Source of the DNA: Paracoccaceae bacterium
GTDB lineage: Bacteria; Pseudomonadota; Alphaproteobacteria; Rhodobacterales; Rhodobacteraceae
Direction: 5' to 3'
DNA: 5,752 nt
Assembly: GCA_007131945.1 (NCBI GenBank)
Contig: SLPP01000054.1
Span: forward strand, 1 to 5,752
The number at the start of each line of letters is the position of its first letter. Within the stretch, counting starts at the first letter, position 1. Positions 1 to 5,336 of this stretch are shown one piece after another. A program made the translations under genes and the position numbers. The notes beneath the pieces are model-generated. The model searched no databases and had not been told where the DNA came from. It saw only the letters and a program-made list of their open reading frames with translations.

Positions 1-408
1 GCGCTCCTGCAGACCCACCAGCCCGATCACCCGGTGATCCGCGCGATCCTCTCGGGCGACGACGAGGGGTTCTGGCGCGCCGAGGCGAACGAACGCCGCG
101 CCCTCGGCATGCCGCCCTTCGGCCGGCTGGCGGGGATCATCCTGTCCTCGCCGAAGCTGGAGGAATTGTCTGATTTCGCCATGGCGCTCGCCGACCGGGA
201 CGAGCCCCTCCGCCGCGTCGGAGCGCAGCTCTTCGGTCCCGCACCGGCGCCGATCGCCCGTGTGCGCGGCCGCCACCGGGTGCGGATGCTGATCAAGGCC
301 GCCAAGGGCGCGCCGCTGCAACCGGCGCTGCGCGCCTGGGTGGCGCAACTGAAGCCGCCGCACGACCTTCGGCTCGCCATCGACATCGATCCGCAGAGTT
401 TCTGGTAG
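1..408 (+). CDS. priA: Primosomal protein N' (PriA), 3' part only
   Basis: The frame is open from the first base of the window to TAG at 406-408 and gives the last 135 residues of a protein whose start lies upstream. PriA is a superfamily 2, 3'-to-5' DNA helicase that recognises stalled forks and loads the replisome again. The fragment begins with LLQTHQPDHPVI, the stretch that follows the last helicase motif in PriA. It continues with FWRAEANERRALGMPPFGRLA (about residues 24-44), containing the family's ER...MPPF signature, and ends with the typical alphaproteobacterial tail DIDPQSFW. The helicase motor and zinc-binding cysteines are outside the window, so their integrity cannot be judged. 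The 129-bp gap to idi and the structured sequence after the stop suggest that priA ends its own transcript. The identification rests on remembered family sequence. Confidence 0.9.
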   Translation, partial: ALLQTHQPDHPVIRAILSGDDEGFWRAEANERRALGMPPFGRLAGIILSSPKLEELSDFAMALADRDEPLRRVGAQLFGPAPAPIARVRGRHRVRMLIKAAKGAPLQPALRAWVAQLKPPHDLRLAIDIDPQSFW

Positions 409-537
409 CGGCTCTGCCATTGGCCGAGACGACGCCACCGGTCGGGGCGTGTTGCGCCCGCCTCGGCGCTTCTGGTAAAGGACGGCAGCGCGGTGCCTTT
501 CCGGTCGCCGCAGTCTTGCACGAGTAGCGGTTCCTTC
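409..537. other. Structured gap between priA and idi
   Basis: This stretch holds no convincing gene. It contains nested inverted repeats: outer arms GCCGAG (423-428) and CTCGGC (462-467), and an inner perfect hairpin GGGCG-TGTTG-CGCCC (445-459). ACGCC (432-436) could pair instead with GGCGT (446-450). No T-tract follows, so it is not a standard intrinsic terminator, but it could slow polymerase or help Rho-dependent release after priA. No clear -35/-10 pair for idi is visible. Confidence 0.3.
477..482 (+). promoter_or_regulatory. Possible ribosome binding site for a longer Idi form
   Basis: AAAGGA lies 10 bases before an in-frame GTG at 493, which would add 15 residues to Idi. The family-supported ATG at 538 has no recognisable Shine-Dalgarno sequence (the bases before it read GTAGCGGTTCCTTC). 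The site therefore makes the idi start uncertain, although the family N-terminus favours 538. Confidence 0.3.
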
Positions 538-1065
538 ATGAGCGGAATGATCCCGGCCTGGATCGACGGCGCGTTGCAACCGGTCGAGAAGCTGGCCGTC
601 CACCGCCGGGGGCTGCGGCACAAGGCGATCTCGGTCTTCGTGCTCGCGGGCGACAAGGTCCTGATACAGCGCCGCGCGGCAGGCAAGTATCACACGCCGG
701 GGCTCTGGGCGAATACTTGCTGCACGCATCCCTACTGGGGAGAGTCCGACATCGATTGCGCCCGCCGCCGGTTGGAGGAAGAGCTGGGCATAACCGGGCT
801 CGTGCTGAACCCGGTACACGATGTCGAATACCGCGCCGATGTGGGCGGCGGGCTCACCGAGCACGAATGCGTGCGTATCTTCCGCGCCGAGGCGCCCGCC
901 GACCTGTCCGTCCACCCCGCGCCGGAAGAAGTGGCCGAGACACGCTGGGTTCCGCTGGGTGATCTCGCCCGCGACGTGATCCGCCGGCCCGAGCTCTTCA
1001 CCCCCTGGTTGCGCATCTACATGGCCGAGCACATGGAGCGCATCTTCGCTCCGGCCCCCGGCTAG
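538..1065 (+). CDS. idi: Isopentenyl-diphosphate delta-isomerase, type I
   Basis: This 175-residue Nudix-fold enzyme interconverts IPP and DMAPP, the starter for polyprenyl synthesis (quinones, carotenoids, the undecaprenyl carrier). Catalytic residues are visible by comparison with E. coli Idi: Cys62 in NTCCTHP (E. coli Cys67), metal ligands His22, His28 and His64, and Glu108/Glu110 in LTEHEC (E. coli Glu114/Glu116). The degenerate Nudix segment runs from Gly68 to Ile85 and includes Glu82 in EEELG. QRRAAGKYHTPGLWANTC (about 44-61) is the family signature. I chose ATG 538 because its product, MSGMIPAWIDG, matches the N-terminus remembered for Rhodobacter Idi. GTG 493 has a better-placed purine-rich site, and ATG 547 is also possible. 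The length is normal. In Rhodobacter idi sits in the photosynthesis gene cluster; here it lies between priA and ftsW. All core residues are present, so it is probably active. Confidence 0.95.
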   Translation: MSGMIPAWIDGALQPVEKLAVHRRGLRHKAISVFVLAGDKVLIQRRAAGKYHTPGLWANTCCTHPYWGESDIDCARRRLEEELGITGLVLNPVHDVEYRADVGGGLTEHECVRIFRAEAPADLSVHPAPEEVAETRWVPLGDLARDVIRRPELFTPWLRIYMAEHMERIFAPAPG

Positions 1066-1095
1066 GCCGGAACCCGCGCCCCTGTCGCAAAGCGC

Positions 1096-1124
1096 TGGCC
1101 TTGCGCGCCTTTTCCCGCTATCTT
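1096..1124 (+). promoter_or_regulatory. Weak candidate promoter of the ftsW operon
   Basis: TATCTT at 1119-1124 is the best -10-like hexamer in the gap before ftsW. A -35 at the usual distance would be TGGCCT (1096-1101), which is a poor match, while the better TTGCGC (1101-1106) is only 12 bp from the -10. A promoter is expected somewhere here because ftsW starts a tight run of genes after a gap of 109 bp. The exact hexamers are a guess. Confidence 0.25.
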
Positions 1125-1131
1125 GCGCGCC
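1100..1131 (+). repeat. 10-bp direct repeat upstream of ftsW
   Basis: CTTGCGCGCC occurs at 1100-1109 and again at 1122-1131, with a period of 22 bp, about two turns of the helix. The second copy overlaps the end of the candidate -10 TATCTT. The repeat itself is certain; a role as paired operator half-sites for the ftsW run is inference. Confidence 0.7.
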
Positions 1132-1174
1132 AGACCCGGAAAACGGGCGGTACAGAGGCAAAGGCAGTGCATCC

Positions 1175-2350
1175 ATGACGGAAATGGTTCATGGCACCCT
1201 GCCCGCACAGGCGGGCGAGGCGGTGCTTTCGCGCTGGTGGCGCACGGTCGACCGCTGGACGATCTCCTGCGTTCTCTTGCTGTTCGTCACCGGCCTGCTG
1301 CTCGCGCTCGCCTCCTCGCCACCGCTTGCCGCGCGCAACAATCTGCCGCCTTTCTTCTACTTCGAACGCCAGGCGGTATTCGGCGTCGTGGCGCTGGCGA
1401 TCATGTTCCTCGTCTCGATGATGTCACCTGCCGTGATCCGGCGTCTGGCTGTCCTCGGCTTCGTCGCCACGTTCCTGACGCTCATGGCGCTACCGGTCAT
1501 CGGCACCGATTTCGGCAAGGGCGCGGTGCGCTGGCTCAGCCTCGGTTTCGTCAGCGTCCAGCCGTCGGAGTTCATGAAACCCTGCCTCGCCGTCCTTGCG
1601 GCCTGGTTCCTCGCCGCCGGGCAGGAGATCAACGGACCTCCCGGCAAGTCGCTCTCGCTGGGCGTCACGCTCGCCGTTGTGTTCCTGCTGGTCCTGCAGC
1701 CCGATTTCGGCCAGGCGGCGCTGGTGTTCTTTGGCTGGGGGGTGATGTATTTCGCCGCCGGCGCGCCCATCGTGCTGATCCTGACGCTCGCCGGGCTCGC
1801 CATCGCCGGCGGCGTCGGCGCCTATACCCATTCCGAGCATTTCGCCCGCCGGATCGACGGCTTCCTCGCCGCCGAGGTCGATGCCCGCTCGCAGCTGGGC
1901 TTCGCCACCTCGGCCATCCAGGAGGGCGGACTCTTCGGCATGGGCGTGGGCGAGGGGCAGGTGAAGTGGCAGTTGCCCGACGCGCATACCGACTTCATCA
2001 TCGCGGTCGCGGCAGAGGAATACGGCTTCCTGCTCGTCGCCTTCATCGTCATGCTCTACGCCACGATCTGCCTGCGCGCGTTGTCGCGGCTCACGCGCGA
2101 GCGCGACCCGTTCATCCGGCTGGCGGGGACCGGCATCGTCGCCATCTTCTCGATGCAGGCGATGATCAACATGGGCGTCGCGGTGCGGCTCCTGCCGGCC
2201 AAGGGCATGACGCTGCCCTTCGTCAGCTACGGCGGCTCGTCGCTCGTCGCGATGGGGATCATGATCGGCATGCTGCTTGCCTTGACGCGCACCCGACCGC
2301 AGGGCGAGATTGGCGAGATCCTTGCCCAGGGCGCCGCACGGAGGGGATGA
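1175..2350 (+). CDS. ftsW: Septal peptidoglycan polymerase FtsW (SEDS family)
   Basis: This 391-residue polytopic inner-membrane glycosyltransferase polymerises lipid II at the division site with its partner class B PBP (FtsI). The N-terminal tail of about 26 residues is cytoplasmic, and hydrophobic segments start near 28, 66, 89, 136, 160, 182, 198, 284, 315 and 350. SEDS landmarks are [18 protein letters not shown] (119-136), LQPDFGQA (174-181), [11 protein letters not shown] (267-277) and [14 protein letters not shown] (343-356). Asp273 aligns with the catalytic Asp297 of E. coli FtsW and Lys343 with its conserved Lys370. The long periplasmic loop (about 215-280) and the LPxAHTDF sequence favour FtsW over RodA, as does its place before murG. 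ATG 1175 is preceded by AAAGG (1160-1164) at 10 bases; ATG 1184 is a less likely alternative. It heads a run with murG, murC and orf87, and its stop overlaps the murG start. Confidence 0.97.
   Translation: MTEMVHGTLPAQAGEAVLSRWWRTVDRWTISCVLLLFVTGLLLALASSPPLAARNNLPPFFYFERQAVFGVVALAIMFLVSMMSPAVIRRLAVLGFVATFLTLMALPVIGTDFGKGAVRWLSLGFVSVQPSEFMKPCLAVLAAWFLAAGQEINGPPGKSLSLGVTLAVVFLLVLQPDFGQAALVFFGWGVMYFAAGAPIVLILTLAGLAIAGGVGAYTHSEHFARRIDGFLAAEVDARSQLGFATSAIQEGGLFGMGVGEGQVKWQLPDAHTDFIIAVAAEEYGFLLVAFIVMLYATICLRALSRLTRERDPFIRLAGTGIVAIFSMQAMINMGVAVRLLPAKGMTLPFVSYGGSSLVAMGIMIGMLLALTRTRPQGEIGEILAQGAARRG
2340..2346 (+). promoter_or_regulatory. murG ribosome binding site
   Basis: GGAGGGG lies at the very end of ftsW. 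Two ATGs follow in tandem, at 2347 and 2350. The GGAGG core (2340-2344) is only 2 bases from the first but 5 from the second, which favours 2350. That choice gives the stop/start arrangement TGATG, so ribosomes leaving ftsW could restart directly. Confidence 0.7.
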
Positions 2351-3474
2351 TGGCAGGCAGGCGGACCGGGCGCGCGCCCTTGGCGGTGATCGCCGCGGGG
2401 GGCACCGGTGGGCACATGTTTCCGGCCCAGGCTCTGGCCGAGGCGCTCTTGGCGCGTGGCTGGCGCGTGGCTCTTTCCACCGACGACCGCGGCGCGCGCT
2501 ATGCCGGCAACTTCCCCGAGGCGGTCGCCCGCCGCGTCGTCCCCTCGGCGACGCCGGCCCGCGGTGGCTTGGGCGAGAAGCTGATGGTGCCGCTGCGCAT
2601 CGCCGGGGGCGTGCTGAAGGCCGCGGGCGGGATGCTGATCGACCGGCCGCGCGTGGTGGTGGGCTTCGGCGGTTATCCCGCGATACCGGCGCTGACCGCC
2701 GCCTGGCTCCTGCGCGTCCCGCGCCTGATCCACGAACAGAACGGCGTGCTGGGCCGGGTCAACGAGGTCTTCGCGCGCCGCGTCCAGGCGGTGGCCTGCG
2801 GCGCCTGGCCGACGCAATTGCCGGGCGGGGTCGCGGGAATGCATGTCGGCAACCCGGTGCGCGATTCGGTGCGCGAGCGCGCCCGTTCGCCCTATATCCC
2901 GCCCGGCGACTACCCGATGAGCCTTTTGGTGATCGGTGGCAGCCAGGGCGCGCGGATCCTGTCCGATGTCGTGCCCCCGGCGCTGGCTTTGCTCGGTGAG
3001 GACTTGCGCAGCCATCTGCGCGTCGCCCACCAGGCCCGGCCCGAGGATCTGGAGCGGGTCGAGGACGCCTATGCCGAAGCCGGCATCCGGGCCGAGGTCG
3101 CCCCCTTCTTCGACGACATCGCCCGGCGGTTTTCCGAGGCACAGCTGGTGATCGCCCGCTCGGGCGCCTCGACCGTGGCCGACCTTGCGGTGATCGGGCG
3201 TCCCTCGATCCTCGTGCCGCTCGCCGCAGCCATCCGCGACGAGCAGACCGCGAATGCCCGCGCCCTCCTCAAGGCCGAAGCCGCGGTGCTGATCCCCGAG
3301 CGCCACTTCACCGCCGAGGCGCTGGCCGAGCAGGTCGAGGCGGTCCTGACCAATCCCGAAGCCGCCGAGCGGATGGCGGCTGGCGCGCTGACCATCGGGA
3401 TCCCGGACGCGGCCGAGCGCCTGGCCGATCTGGTGGCCGACATCGCCGGCCAGCCACCGGCGATGCCGGCATGA
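2350..3474 (+). CDS. murG: UDP-GlcNAc:undecaprenyl-PP-MurNAc-pentapeptide GlcNAc transferase (MurG)
   Basis: This 374-residue peripheral enzyme on the cytoplasmic membrane face adds GlcNAc to lipid I to make lipid II, the FtsW substrate. It has the two-domain GT-B layout. The N-terminal glycine-rich loop [10 protein letters not shown] (17-26) carries the conserved His22; [12 protein letters not shown] and IHEQNG (127-132) follow. In the C-terminal domain are the loop GGSQGAR (196-202) and the UDP-GlcNAc site [16 protein letters not shown] (270-285), followed by DEQTANA (297-303). At the position of the ribose-binding Glu269 of E. coli there is Asp278, a conservative change that I believe also occurs in relatives. 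The length is normal. ATG 2350 is preferred over ATG 2347 on ribosome-site spacing; the difference is one residue. The TGA at 3472-3474 overlaps the murC ATG by four bases. Confidence 0.97.
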   Translation: MAGRRTGRAPLAVIAAGGTGGHMFPAQALAEALLARGWRVALSTDDRGARYAGNFPEAVARRVVPSATPARGGLGEKLMVPLRIAGGVLKAAGGMLIDRPRVVVGFGGYPAIPALTAAWLLRVPRLIHEQNGVLGRVNEVFARRVQAVACGAWPTQLPGGVAGMHVGNPVRDSVRERARSPYIPPGDYPMSLLVIGGSQGARILSDVVPPALALLGEDLRSHLRVAHQARPEDLERVEDAYAEAGIRAEVAPFFDDIARRFSEAQLVIARSGASTVADLAVIGRPSILVPLAAAIRDEQTANARALLKAEAAVLIPERHFTAEALAEQVEAVLTNPEAAERMAAGALTIGIPDAAERLADLVADIAGQPPAMPA

Positions 3475-4868
3475 GCCCGCGCACGCTCCTGCCCGACGAC
3501 CTGGGCGCGTTTCACTTCATCGGCATCGGCGGCATCGGCATGTCGGGGATCGCCGAGATCCTCGCCCGCCTCGGCCATGTGGTGCAGGGTTCGGACACGC
3601 GGGCCTCCGCCATCACCGAAAGGCTCGCGGACCTCGGTGTCACCATCCATGTCGGCCACCGGGCGGAGAATCTCGGCGCGGCCAAGGTTGTCGTTGTCTC
3701 GACCGCGATCAAGCCGGACAACCCCGAACTGCTCGAGGCCCGTCTGCGCGCGCTGCCGGTCGTCCACCGATCGGAGATGCTCGCCGAACTGATGCGCCTG
3801 CAGCGCACCGTTGCCGTGGCCGGCACGCATGGCAAGACCACGACGACGACGCTCGTCGCCACACTCCTCGATGCCGGCGGCATCGACCCGACGGTGATCA
3901 ACGGCGGCGTGATTCATGCCTACGGGGCGAACGCGCGGCTGGGGCAGGGTGACTGGACCGTGGTCGAGGCCGACGAATCGGACGGATCGTTCAACCGGTT
4001 GCCGACAACCGTCGCCGTCGTCACCAGCATCGACATCGAGCATCTGGACCACTGGCAGGATTTCGACGCGCTGCGCGCGGGCTTCCGCCGTTTCGTGCAG
4101 GGGGTTCCGTTCTACGGGCTCGCCGTCCTCTGCGCCGATCACCCCGAGGTGCGGGCGCTGGCGGGCGAGGTCACGGGCCGCCCGCTGGTCACCTACGGCC
4201 TGAACGAGGGGGCCGACCTGCGCGCCGTCAACCTGCGCGGCGAGGCGGGCGTCATGCGCTTCGACATCGTGCGGCGGGACGGCCCGCCGATCGCCGATTG
4301 CCGCCTTCCGCTGCCCGGCGATCACAACGTGTCGAACGCGCTCGCCGCCGTTGCCGTCGCCCTGCATCTGGGCATCGCACCCGAGGCCATCCGGCGGGGG
4401 CTTGCCGGCTTCCGCGGCGTCGGGCGGCGGTTCACGCATCTGGGCAGCCCGGGCGGCGTTCGGATCATCGACGACTACGCCCATCACCCGGTCGAGATTG
4501 CCGCCGCCCTGCGCGGCGCCCGGCAGGTGGCAGGGCGGGGGCGTGTGATTGCCGTGCACCAGCCACATCGCTATTCGCGACTTGCCTCGCTCTTCGACGA
4601 TTTCTGCCGCTGCTTCGCCGATGCCGACATCGTCGCCATCGCCGAGGTCTATCCGGCCGGCGAGGATGCGATTCCGGGCGCGGGCCGGGACGATCTGGTG
4701 CGCGGCATTCGCGCGGCGGGTCACGGCGCGGTTCATGCGTTGGCGGACGAAGCCGCGTTCGAGGCGTTCCTCCGTGCGCAGTCGCGGCCGGGCGACATCG
4801 TCATGTGCCTCGGCGCGGGTTCGATCAGCGCCTGGGCGCAGGGCCTCGTCGCACGCCTCGGAGGATAA
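3471..4868 (+). CDS. murC: UDP-N-acetylmuramate--L-alanine ligase (MurC)
   Basis: This 465-residue cytoplasmic Mur ligase uses ATP to join L-alanine to UDP-MurNAc, the first amino acid of the stem peptide. The three domains are clear. The N-terminal UDP-binding domain has [10 protein letters not shown] (17-26). The central ATPase domain has the P-loop GTHGKTT (118-124, Lys122), ADESDGSF (167-174), IDIEHLDHW and [11 protein letters not shown]. The C-terminal domain has [16 protein letters not shown] (334-343), HQPHRYSR (363-370) and [15 protein letters not shown] near the end replaces the GAGDI of many other MurCs, a variant I recall as common in alphaproteobacteria. HPVEI and HQPHRYSR distinguish it from MurD, MurE and MurF. 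It overlaps murG by ATGA and lacks a ribosome binding site: a small hairpin, CCGGC-GAT-GCCGG (3457-3469), fills that position, so translation is probably coupled to murG. Confidence 0.98.
   Translation: MSPRTLLPDDLGAFHFIGIGGIGMSGIAEILARLGHVVQGSDTRASAITERLADLGVTIHVGHRAENLGAAKVVVVSTAIKPDNPELLEARLRALPVVHRSEMLAELMRLQRTVAVAGTHGKTTTTTLVATLLDAGGIDPTVINGGVIHAYGANARLGQGDWTVVEADESDGSFNRLPTTVAVVTSIDIEHLDHWQDFDALRAGFRRFVQGVPFYGLAVLCADHPEVRALAGEVTGRPLVTYGLNEGADLRAVNLRGEAGVMRFDIVRRDGPPIADCRLPLPGDHNVSNALAAVAVALHLGIAPEAIRRGLAGFRGVGRRFTHLGSPGGVRIIDDYAHHPVEIAAALRGARQVAGRGRVIAVHQPHRYSRLASLFDDFCRCFADADIVAIAEVYPAGEDAIPGAGRDDLVRGIRAAGHGAVHALADEAAFEAFLRAQSRPGDIVMCLGAGSISAWAQGLVARLGG
4860..4864 (+). promoter_or_regulatory. 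Ribosome binding site of orf87
   Basis: GGAGG lies in the last codons of murC, five bases before GTG 4870. It is the best-placed such site in the window. It picks the GTG start and makes it likely that this small frame is translated, despite its size and non-ATG start. Confidence 0.75.
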
Positions 4869-4869
4869 G

Positions 4870-5133
4870 GTGGAATGGCGGCTCTGGCTGATCCCCGCCA
4901 TCGCCGCGCTGATCGGTCTTGCCGCGGGCTGGGGGATCGGGCGCTGGTGGGGACCGCGCGCGGTCTGGTGGCTGGCCGGAACGCTGGGTTTGCTCGCAGT
5001 GGGCCTGATCCTCGCGGCCCGCGCCGCGCAGGGGATGGAGGGGTTGGGCTACGTCATCGTCGCGATCTTCATGGCCGCACCGGCCGGTCTGGGCGCGGTG
5101 CTCGCCGGCCTCTGGCACAGGTGGCGGAGATGA
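4870..5133 (+). CDS. Small Trp-rich membrane protein of unknown function
   Basis: I do not recognise this 87-residue protein (begins MEWRLWLIPA, ends LWHRWRR). It has three hydrophobic segments at about 5-24, 32-50 and 59-82. The first turn is GRWWGPR (24-30) and the second is short, RAAQGMEG (51-58). Nine of the 87 residues are Trp, most near the segment ends where Trp sits at the membrane interface. Arginines in the first turn and the tail suggest those parts are cytoplasmic, with the N-terminus outside. It starts one base after the murC stop behind a strong GGAGG, so it is very probably the last gene of the ftsW-murG-murC run. Small membrane proteins, some labelled DUF2484, are known in this murC-murB slot in Rhodobacterales, but I cannot confirm that this is one. 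A link to cell wall synthesis is inferred from position only. Confidence 0.8.
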   Translation: MEWRLWLIPAIAALIGLAAGWGIGRWWGPRAVWWLAGTLGLLAVGLILAARAAQGMEGLGYVIVAIFMAAPAGLGAVLAGLWHRWRR

Positions 5134-5160
5134 CCCTGTCGAGCGCATCGACAGAGGTTT
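5134..5160 (+). terminator. Possible terminator after orf87
   Basis: Directly after the orf87 TGA there is a perfect 7-bp stem, CTGTCGA (5136-5142) and TCGACAG (5148-5154), with loop GCGCA. Two further pairs (CC 5134-5135 with GG 5156-5157) form if A5155 is bulged. TTT follows at 5158-5160 and a T6 run at 5173-5178. The position is right for the end of the ftsW run, but the T-tract is short and broken, so termination may be partial. Confidence 0.4.
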
Positions 5161-5205
5161 CAATCCGGTTAATTTTTTCGATAAAAATAAGAAATATCAT
5201 AGGCT
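5158..5205 (+). promoter_or_regulatory. AT-rich candidate promoter region for murB
   Basis: This 48-base stretch is 75% A+T, and 5169-5201 has only 4 G/C in 33 bases, in a window that is otherwise strongly GC-rich. Possible -10 elements are TATCAT (5195-5200), with a poor T-rich -35 at about 5172-5178, and TAAAAA (5182-5187) with TTTCAA (5158-5163). Neither pair is close to consensus. The AT-richness and the place after a possible terminator are the main reasons for the call. Transcription from here would leave a murB leader of roughly 130-145 bases. Confidence 0.4.
5169..5190. repeat. Imperfect AT-rich palindrome
   Basis: The 22 bases centred on TCGA (5178-5181) pair in 9 of 11 positions. 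The left arm is TTAATTTTTTC and the right arm is GATAAAAATAA, with mismatches at 5177/5182 and 5172/5187. It could be a protein binding site, a bend-prone site, or a weak AT hairpin. The symmetry is read directly; function is unknown. Confidence 0.55.
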
Positions 5206-5213
5206 TGCCTGTT

Positions 5214-5229
5214 TGTTCGCGTGCGAACA
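5214..5229. promoter_or_regulatory. Operator-like perfect palindrome upstream of murB
   Basis: TGTTCGC (5214-5220), GT (5221-5222) and GCGAACA (5223-5229) form a perfect 7-2-7 palindrome just downstream of the AT-rich island. Its spacing, GTTC-N6-GAAC, differs from the alphaproteobacterial LexA site (GTTC-N7-GTTC, a direct repeat) and from the Gram-positive SOS box (GAAC-N4-GTTC). It looks like the site of a dimeric repressor acting near the murB promoter, but I cannot name the regulator. Confidence 0.5.
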
Positions 5230-5260
5230 CCCCGAGGTTTCGCGGTCTTTCTGCGCCCCG

Positions 5261-5311
5261 GACGCCGCTGCGGCGGCGGCCGTCATCGCGCCCGCCCGGC
5301 TGGACAGCCGG
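5261..5311 (+). other. Two GC-rich hairpins in the presumed murB leader
   Basis: The first pairs GACGCCGC (5261-5268) with GCGGC-C-GTC (5276-5284, one bulged C); a tighter version is CGCCGC-TGCG-GCGGCG (5263-5278). The second is the perfect stem CCGGCT-GGAC-AGCCGG (5296-5311). CCCGGC (5295-5300) can pair instead with GCCGGG (5315-5320), a G-rich segment close to the murB start. Chance hairpins are common at this GC content, so a regulatory role is only possible. Confidence 0.3.
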
Positions 5312-5336
5312 CCGGCCGGGGGGTAGCTGAACGCGC

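Noticed and set aside
400..477. Short direct repeat TTCTGGTA at 400-407 and 470-477
   Set aside because: Eight bases, one copy inside the priA coding end, with no further similarity around it. Chance is sufficient.
27..686. A 219-codon minus-strand frame over the end of priA and the start of idi
   Set aside because: It is antisense to coding sequence on both sides and has no recognisable domain or ribosome site, so it is a GC-rich shadow.
1123..2349. In-frame upstream extension of murG across all of ftsW, which looks like a large fusion protein
   Set aside because: The translation before 2347 is Arg-rich shadow sequence of ftsW. MurG homology begins right after the tandem ATGs, which have their own ribosome site.
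2227..3306. A 359-codon minus-strand frame opposite murG
   Set aside because: The product is His-, Arg- and Gly-rich with no domain and lies wholly antisense to ftsW and murG.
4549..4869. Upstream extension of orf87 inside murC
   Set aside because: The extra residues are Arg/Ser-rich shadow of murC. The GGAGG at 4860-4864 marks GTG 4870 as the start.
3069..4901. A 610-codon open frame on the minus strand opposite murG and murC
   Set aside because: It is antisense to two unmistakable genes. Its product is low in hydrophobic structure and rich in Arg, Asp and Gly, as expected when the complement of GC-rich codons lacks stops.
5158..5205. AT-rich island as the remnant of a mobile element
   Set aside because: There are no flanking target duplications, terminal inverted repeats or transposase fragments. 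A promoter region explains it more simply.
5214..5229. LexA (SOS) box
   Set aside because: The site is an inverted GTTC-N6-GAAC, whereas the alphaproteobacterial box is GTTC-N7-GTTC and the Gram-positive box is GAAC-N4-GTTC.
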